From contig NC_135997.1 of NCBI RefSeq assembly GCF_048128805.1, positions 23,531,815-23,595,814 of the forward strand: 64,000 bases of DNA, read 5' to 3'. Positions 51,751-61,061 of the stretch are shown piece by piece; position 1 is the first letter of the stretch, and each line of letters begins with the position of its first letter. Below the pieces are notes generated by a model. That model made no database searches. It had not been told where the DNA came from and was given only the letters and a program-made list of their open reading frames with translations. A program made the translations under genes and the position numbers. This DNA is from Centroberyx gerrardi. Its lineage: Eukaryota > Chordata > Actinopteri > Beryciformes > Berycidae.

Positions 51751-53877
51751 CAGGATAACCAGCATCTGCTGCTGAACACGTTCGCCGCTCTGGACAGAGA
51801 CTCCATGTTGACCTCTCACCCCGTGTCCCAACCCGTGTCCCTCCCTGTCCGTGACTCCACACAGATCAGACACACGTTTGATGTGGTCTCCCACAACAAG
51901 GTTTCACACTAACATTTACTAACACACAGGATATGATGTAACTGCACCTGGGAGAGACAGAGCTTGGACGCTCTAACAAAATTCTTGGAGATTAGAGAAA
52001 AAAGGGTGAGAATAGGCACGTTGTCAAGTAGTCATTTCCCATTTGAATATGTACATTGCCCCCAGAACAACAGGCTGTGTTAAAAACAATTGATTACATT
52101 ATTGAGTAAAAAAATACCCAATCATTTCTAAACTAAACCACTGGTCTCAACAACAATAGATTAATGAAACAGCTCACTCAGCAGTTCAGAAGCTGATTTG
52201 TGCTATGGCAGTCTTATGCCCTATATCTCAATTTGTTACTTTTCTCATTATCAATAATCAACTATAAGCATAATCCCAGGCTAAATTACTTAAAAAACAG
52301 TGTTGCAGCCAAGGCTTAAACAAACATGATTCCAGTGTAATAGGTCACAACTTTAGACTTGTTAACATGAACAAGTCTCTGTTAAAGCAACAGCCAGGAC
52401 TAATATGGGTGCACACAGGTATGGATTGATACACATCGCCTGCTGAAGGGTGGTGCTTACTGATGGAAGCAAACAAAGTCAGTGAAAGGAAACTCTGATT
52501 TCTTTGTGATGAAGTCACATTGATAGCTTTTTCAAATCTAAGTGGGCAAACATAAAAGTGAAAGCAAATAAGCACATAAAAATACCATTGGGGTTTAATT
52601 AAGTCTTATCAAGATCAGTTTTGGTACACAAACTCCACCACTTACAGCCAGGCTGGCACTGGAATTTGCTGTTGACTAATTGGCCTGACTGGTTAAATGA
52701 ATGTTAAATGGAATGAAATAAACTCGTCTTTTGATGTTTTCTGTATTGAGGTACTGCTTTGTAGTCTCCAGTGTTTTTCAAGGATAACTAACAGCAGGAA
52801 GAGAAGAAGAGTCCTCCTCCCTCTGTTTCAGGGTGCTGCTGTCATTGGCATGCTGCACTCCTACCTGTCAGACTCTGTGTTTATGGGTGGGATCCGCCAC
52901 TATCTGAGTGAGCACCGCTACGACAGCGCCAAGCCTGATGATCTGTGGAGAGCCATGACCGAGGTACTGTCTGCCTGTCCCGTTTTAAATGTCTGAGCCC
53001 TGCTGTGACTACCTTTTCCCCTCCGTAATCCTCACCTTAAATCCTTACCCATGTAAGCATTTCTCTAAATATATCACTGTCAAATTGTGCTATTAGTGTT
53101 ATATTCTCTATCCCCTCTGAGCTGCAGTCTAAAAGCAGGTTTTCCCCTCCCCGCTGTTTTTGATGCACAATTTACTAACAAGAAAACCTACAAGGAGGGA
53201 TTTTTGGTGGGGAATTGAGCCTGAGAAATTACCAATTGATAGAACAAAGCAGGGTCACTGGGGCTGCTGCCTGAAACAGAGAGAGTCTGTTTTTGTGCTT
53301 GCATCAGGATATGTAATTACAACTTATTTCGCCAAATTGCACTAATGAGAAAGTCCTACACGCATTTTCTCTAACAATTAGTGGATAAATGCCAAAACTG
53401 ATCCCAGGATCCGTACTCTACTGAGCCTCAGACACAGTGGTTCATTCATTTAGCTGCTGTGCCCATATAATATGATATATAAATATGCAAATAAGAGCCA
53501 TTCATGTTTTAACTCCTACTGGAACTGATCCTGAAACAGGCCCAGGAGTGAACCTGGAACATGACAGAATACTGAGATTAAATCTCACTTTATTGATGCC
53601 CAGCACCCCTGCTGTGCCACAGCTCAGCTGCCAACAGGAATAACAGGCCTCTCTCCCTCACAGACTGCCCAGAGGAGTAACATGACCATAGGTGTGAAAA
53701 GCCTGATGGACACATGGATAACACAGACGGGGTATCCAGTGGTGACAGTGACTGTCCGGGAGACTCACATCCACCTGCAACAGAATCTATTCACCATCTT
53801 GCCTCAGAATGACACGGGGTAATTAAAACAAAAAGAAACCTGCACAATCCCCTTGTAGCATTCTCTCCCTTTCTCTG

Positions 53878-53952
<75 letters not shown>

Positions 53953-55137
53953 CTCGCTGAATCCCAATGTCTGTTCTCTCTCTGTTGACGTTAGCACCGT
54001 GTGGCAGATCCCATTTACTTTCTACACCAGTAGCTCATCCGCTGTCATCAGCCATTTGATGAAGAGCAAAGAAGGTAATTTGGTATTCATTATTAACAAA
54101 TCACTGTGCTGTGAAAAGTGTCTTTTGTTTGCTCCAGCCTTGAAAACAATTACAGTCAGCTTGCATTTCGGTCCCGTGATTGCATTGCATATTTCATGGC
54201 AACGGTTCGTTGATGGTGAAATTGAAAAACAGATTTGCTTTTCATTGTCAGTGAAAGGAACTGCAAGATCTTCTATATCAATCTGACCCAACTTGTCACA
54301 CACCACCTCACCTCTCTTCAAAACTAGGTGTACACATATAATTTAAATCCTCGTCGGATGATGATATTAACTCATTTTGTAATCACTTGAAATCTCTCCA
54401 CATTATATGGAAAATATACCCAGAAACAGAATTCATATGGTATTCCTATGATCTTGTTCACATCAGTTCAGAAAGGGAGACCACACACATATTACCCAGG
54501 GGGATTTTACTTTATTTATTTGTGGTGTTTGTGTATAGTCTAGGTCTTGTCTGCACTATATGTGAGGTTTAATTTTGCCCTGTGTGTGTCAATCCTGTAT
54601 TGAACTGTCAAAGTCCTTGTGTGTGTCCTTTATACTTGGCAAATTAAAGTGATTATGATGCTGATATGGGAATATTTTCTCATTCATAGCTGCTAGCGCA
54701 ATGATGAAATGGAGCTCAGTTTGATGTAAAAGCTCAAAAATACCCAATGACTCCAAAGTCAGTCTGATTCATCACAGACTGAGCAGCTCAGCAGGATTCT
54801 CTGGTTTCTCCTTTTGGGAGAAAAGTTCACAACTATTACATGAATTCCCCCGGATCACCAGAATCACATATTCAGTTTTAGGGTTGTATTTTCCCCTTTA
54901 ATGAATATAGAGAATATAGTCATCCAGCCTCTCTCTGACCCATCAGAGGTGATCGAGCTCCCAGAGGATGCGGTGTGGATCAAAGCCAACGTGAACTCCA
55001 CTGGATTCTACCGGGTGTCCTATGACAGCCGCACGCTGGGACGGCTGCACTCACAGCTGCAGGGGAGCCAGCCGGCCCTCGGCCCGGCTGACAGGGCTGG
55101 ACTGGTCGATGACGCTTTTCATCTGGCCAGGTACACA

Positions 55138-55171
<34 letters not shown>

Positions 55172-58100
55172 CACTCACACACACAAGCACGCAGAGACTT
55201 TCACGCATGCATGCACACAACCACACACGTACACACACATTTTTACATTTAAGGCATTTACAGTGAGTGCAAATATAGAATAACAAGCAACCAGTGGTAA
55301 GGAGTTAGAGAGGTGCAAGACTGAAAAAAAAAGAGCAGTAGTAGATTTCTTTTCACATACACACATGACCGCAAAACATGGAACCAATGTGAAGATATCC
55401 TATAGGTCTGAATAGGAATATGGCAGTTTGTCCTGGTATGTGTCAGATGTGTAAGTAGAAAAATGTCTGACATAATTGGCTTGAGAGTGGTTTGTAATGG
55501 TTTTTCTGCAGTCATATTAAACTCTCAGTGTTGATAAAGAATTATATATTGGTGTGACATTAAATTCAAAATTGTATAATTCAATATCTACACACATAAA
55601 ATCATATTAATGTTCAGCCAGACGGAGACATAATGCAGCGGGATGCCTGATACCTGGGCAGAATTAATGTAGCAGTTTTTAATTTATTTATTTTCCCATT
55701 GTCCCAACATTATTTATAATAAATTGAATTACAGTATGAAGAGACAGTTGCCATGATAAGCCATTATAGTATACCGGGTATACATCATGACTATCGACCA
55801 ATTAGAGGGCTAGATCAGAGCTATCTATTTTTATAACATCCATTATTCACTGTGTAGTCATTATTGAAATGGCTGCTGCTGTGCAAGTGTTTAAAAGATT
55901 TATTCCTTCTTATGTCAACAGACAAGGATCATTAAAGTACTGTGATGCCTTCACCCTCAGCACGTTCTTGATGAAAGAGGAGGAATACTTACCCATCACT
56001 GTATTTATCAACCACATGATGAACATGATTATCAAATTCTCCTTCAGAGGAGAACACTGCATCACTCGACTTCTCAAGGTAAAAGTATATTGTATGTAGC
56101 CTCCAATCAGGCAAGTTGGTGAAGAACACATTACTATTTTTTTTTAAAGATTATTTGTATGCATTTTTGGCTTTATTCGATACTTCAAAGTAGGGAGCTA
56201 GGCAGGAAATTCCACGTTTACAGCAACAGGTAGGGGAGACAGAGGGTTAAATATATACAGAGACTCACACCTTGGAGATCCTCCTGTACTGTTGGCTGCT
56301 GACTTTCTAATTCATGGGTACCGTATCTAGACCTGATCCTCTGTCCTGTAAACTGACGTATCTTGGAGAGAACAGAATAGTTATAAAACCCCAAGCCTAC
56401 TGAAGCCTAAACCCTATTATTTTCAGTATTAACTATACTAGATTAGAAAGTGACGAAGCAAAACGCCTCAAACTCTATCTTAGGACATCCATCCATCCCT
56501 GGATGTATACTGAAGCTTATTACTGATGCAGATTCAGCGTTCCAGTGCTCCAGTGCCTTCTTTGGGTTGATTCCTAGAGACTTCCCATGCAGATTCAGTG
56601 TTATCAAGTCTCCCTAAGTGCAAAGTGGATTGGGAATGGCGCTTGCCTTTAAATCAGTTCCCTTTATTGGTATTCTGCATATCCCCTAATATATCAGTCC
56701 CAGTCCTATTCTGGCCTTCTTTGACCCCTCTTTTCCTCTTCTCTTGTCCTCTTTTTTCTTCTCTGAAACTTGAAGGGCATTTTGGGTAGACAAGCAGGCA
56801 AGCTGATGCGTCATTGCCCATTTTCTCTTAAAGCTGTACTTTGAAACGCCGGCCCATGCAATATTCAATAGTGTGATAATTCAGTAGTGTAATAACAAAG
56901 AGGAAGCTGTCCTCCTTCATACAGTCTTCTCCCTGGCGATAGCTCTGCTGCAACAACGCACTTTACCTAATACTCCCACATCTCAACAAATGCAGCAGAT
57001 AAGGCATAAAGAGATAGGGCTTATGGTATGACTTTAATTAGATTAGCTGACTACTCCCTTTCTTTGCTTTCTGCATCTCTCATCACCACTCAGCTCTTCT
57101 TTGCTCCCCCTCCTGTAGGAGCAGCAGCGGGTTGTGCTAGGTAAACCAGAGCTGGTCTGCTGGGCCTTATGGTAGAAATTAAGTGAGATCTATCCAAAGC
57201 TCTAAGAACCCCATACTTATAGTGTAAAAAGGTTCATGGATAATAATAGATATGATTTGACTTTTTGATTTGATTTTACACAACTTTTTCTTGATTTTCT
57301 TCCTGATTCTGTATCTGCAGCTCATCAGTATTCAGCAAAATTGGCGCCTTAATTATGCTTCCTGTAATCTGAAAAGGGAACATACGAGTTCACTGGATTT
57401 CAGTAGGCAGACACGCAGCGTATTGGGTGTAAATAAGCAGATCAGCAGCTCATTGGCCAGCTGAACACTGCAAAATATCTGCAATACATGCTCCTCTTTT
57501 TGTTTGAGGAACACAGTTATAACACTAAGGCTCTACAACAGCAATTTTTGAGCAGGTTAAGTGCCTGTGTGATATTTCCTTAATTTCAACAGCATGCCCC
57601 ACCTTTTTGCCTCCCTTTTCAAAGATGTACTCTCTTTGCGTCTATGCAGGAGCACCTGTGGGCCATCTTGGGTAGGCAGGCCGGTGCACAGCGCTGGGAG
57701 GATGCCGGGTCTCTGTCAGTTCAGATCCGGAGGGTGAAGCTGCTGGAGGTGGCGGTGCGAACAGATCGTTCACCAGCCTCCGAACAGGAAGCCCTGCGTC
57801 TCTTCCACTTCTGGATGGCCAAAGATGGAGACTACCTGTAAGCTCGCTGGGGTGGCAAACAGTTTTGAGAAACCTTTTGTTGCTTGTACTATTGCTTGTA
57901 CTATATTTCCATTTTAGAGGACTTCATATTTTCTGAAATTTTCACTTCTGAATATCTAAATAGCTATTAGAGCTATAACAGCTCTAATAGCTGTTGAAAA
58001 TGGTAGCTGCCTGCTGCCACCCGCCATTTATCCTGCATTAGCACTGCAGGTTTTTCTAAGCAATTCCTTTTGGAAAGGCAGCAGCATTGCAGTGCTACAT

Positions 58101-60980
58101 GCTGTACTGTCGTCAACATCACCTAGGTTGAGTCCAAGTCAAATCCAAGACCAAGTCCAGTTAAGTTTGATTCAAGGCCAGGTTCAAAGGGCGTTGAGAC
58201 CAAGTCAAGACTGAGACCAGAGCAAAACCCTACAACCCTAGCTACATGCATTTAAATGCTGGGGTTCCACAATTTTACAACCCCAAACTTAATTGGTGGG
58301 CAGATGCTGCTAATCAAAACTCCTTTGAAGACTTTTAACACCTCATGCAATGAAATCACAGCTGAATTAATGATGATAAAAACACAAATATGGCTGGGAG
58401 CTGTTTGAGTTGACTGTTGTGCATCATGGTGGCAGCGCTGGCCAAATACCTAATGACAGCAACAGTGTTTGAGGAAGTGTCAATGAAAAACAAAGGAGCA
58501 GTGATGAAGTGTGGTTACAGTCAAACAGATTTGATCACGACACTTTGCTTGCTTTAACTTACTGGGAGCATTGTGTGCTCTCGCTGAAATCAGTAGTCTG
58601 TTAATCTGCGTTCAAGATGACGTTGGAAAGGAGCCCAGAGCCCATCAAGCTTGCCAGGATGAGTCATCAAAACGCACCGATAGCACATCTACAGGAAACG
58701 TCATATTTCTGCTAGTCTTGATTCCAGTGAATTTTGTGGCCTGTGTTGTACGGTTATCCTGTGTCATATCCTGAAATGAAGATCATTACTGTATTTACTA
58801 ATTTATACAAAGCAACCAGGATTATAGTACAGAGTCATGCACAGTCCATAGTCCATCAGCCTTGGAGCAGATTGGGATTCAGCACCTTGCTCATTTGCCC
58901 TTTGACAGTGATGGTGGGATCTGTAGATGAAATACTGGCCACCCTCACTAGCTCACAGCTACACTATATGCTCTCCTTTAGGTGCTGTGGTTCGAACTGG
59001 CAACCTACTATTATTAGTCAGCCTCTACCTCCAGTCTAAGATGCCATTCAATTACACGTTTACAGGGTTTGAGTATCTTCTATTGATGTACAACACCAAA
59101 CAACTCAAAAAAGTCATTTTTTCACTTCAAGAGATCTTTAAATCTCACATTAACCCATAGCCCTGGATACTGTGTGTGTGCTCATGTTTGGCTTAGCGAG
59201 GAGAATACAATAGTATAAACAAAATACGATTGCATAACATAACCAAATCAATCAAAACCAAATTTTTCTGCTGTACATTTCCCTCAAATCTGATACCAAT
59301 ATTCATCAGGAAGAACACCATTTTTTTTCCATCTTGGCGTATGCTTCCACCTGGTGGTGAATATGTCACAACAACATTATTATCACAGATGTGTTTTATT
59401 AAATTTAGCAGACCCCAGTGTTACAAGACACAAGAAGCAGAGAAAGAAAAATGTATCTTGCCCATGACCGACCAATGTTATGACTTCCATAAAGAGCATT
59501 TTACTGTTAATACAAGATGTATTCGTTTAGGGAATACTATTAAATTTGATAATACATTTTATGTGTATGCCACTTTTCAAATTGGGTTGCAAAGTGCTTT
59601 AAAGACAATAAAGCAACAATTAATAAAAGCCAATAAGATAAACAATAAAAATACCAGACATCAATTTAAAAAATCAGAAGAACACAGCAGGTAAATAACA
59701 TAGGTAAAAAAAACAAATTATATAAAAGTCTGTCTGTAAGAAGCAACTTAAAAGAAAACACTGATTTTAGCAGTTCAGTTATGAAATGTGTTTATCTCGG
59801 GGCAATGCGGTGACTCACTCTAAAGACATGCAGGTCAGGTGGACTGGAGTCTGTAAATTGCCCATAGATTTGAATGCGAGAGTGTGATGGACTGGGGACT
59901 GGTCCAGGTCGTCTCCCTGCCTTCTGCCCAGTGTATGCTGGGATACACTCCAGTCCCCCATGACCCTGAAAAGGATTAAGCGGGTAGAGAAAATGAATGA
60001 AAGAATTTGTGGGACTGTTTGCTCTGTATGAGTGCCGTGTGCCAGTGATGTTGCATCTTGTCTTGACGCAGGCTGCCCTCCAGTCTGCGGGGCCTGATAT
60101 TCCAGGTGGCCGTGATGAGCGGAGGCCATGAAGAGTGGACATACCTGCTTCAGAAATACTGCCACTGCTCATCCAGTAAAGAGAAGGTCCTCATGCTAAC
60201 AGCACTCTGTCACACCAAAGACCGAGAGAAGATACAGTGGCAAGTACAGCTTACCATTTATCTGATTATGCACATGTTACTTTATCTGCATCTTCTCTAT
60301 TTGAGAATCTATCTGGACTCTTAGACATGGGATAAAAACAATGGCATGGATAAAGAAATTTGATTTGCAAGGTATTTCTTGGCTATATTTCAGTTCAGTG
60401 TCATTTTCATCAGGTTGTTGAACGCATCTCTCGAGGACCAAGTACTCAAAGCCCAGGACTTTGCCCTTATTGTGGAGAAGCTGGCGGGTCAAGCCAGGAG
60501 CAATGAGATCGTGTGGAAATTCCTGCAGAACAATTGGGACAAGCTAGTAGCAAAGTAAGCATCACTTCATAATTGTTTCTGGTTAATCTTTACATCATAA
60601 AAGCAATCAACCATTATCCAGGCCCAGGCTGGCTGTCTGGCAAACGCCAGCTTCAGGCTGAACTGGTTTTTCACTTGCAGGGAGGGTTACACTGGTAGTC
60701 TGGGTGAGGCGTAAAAAGGACCAATTATCTATCTTAATTTGGTGTCAGTTTTCTTAACCGAAGCATTTAACCTACTGGCTCTAAAGTTAACACTGATAAC
60801 AAGTTGTGTTGTGCTTTTATTTATAGGTTTCCCTTGGATTCATCCTGTTTATCTGGCATTGTGACAGCTGCCACATCCCATTTCAGCTGTACTAAAAAAT
60901 ATGACGAGGTGATTTATGTTCAACTTCCTTAGACATAACCCATCATATCTACTTCATCTAAAGGTGTATAACTCAAATCT

Positions 60981-61061
<81 letters not shown>

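Larger units (their letters stand above)
50173..51753 (+). other. erap2: ERAP2-like intron 6
   Basis: 1.6 kb, AT-rich, with poly-T runs near 51123-51146, a (TTCTG)n-type pentamer run at 51600-51640, and (GT)15 running into the acceptor at 51719-51748. No exon recognised. Confidence 0.85.
57838..60071 (+). other. erap2: ERAP2-like intron 13 (2.2 kb, repeat-rich)
   Basis: Contains a perfect palindromic hairpin (57962-57992), degenerate 'aagtccaagaccaagtc' repeats (58125-58225), and three dispersed repeats (58850-59020, 59550-59667, 59797-59998). No exon recognised. Confidence 0.85.

Noticed and set aside
51754-51900. Frameshift or sequencing error as the cause of the Tyr-to-His change
   Set aside because: The frame is continuous on both sides and neighbours SxxKGA align exactly, so a shift is excluded; a single-base miscall (TAC to CAC) cannot be excluded from one sequence.
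54901-54946. Alternative acceptors at 54910 and 54919 for ERAP2-like coding exon 11
   Set aside because: Both keep frame, but the acceptor at 54946 has the proper pyrimidine tract and gives the family length between KSKE and IELPE.
59230-59694. 154-codon plus-strand open frame in an ERAP2-like intron
   Set aside because: It spans a dispersed repeat shared with 28411-28545 and shows no protein similarity.
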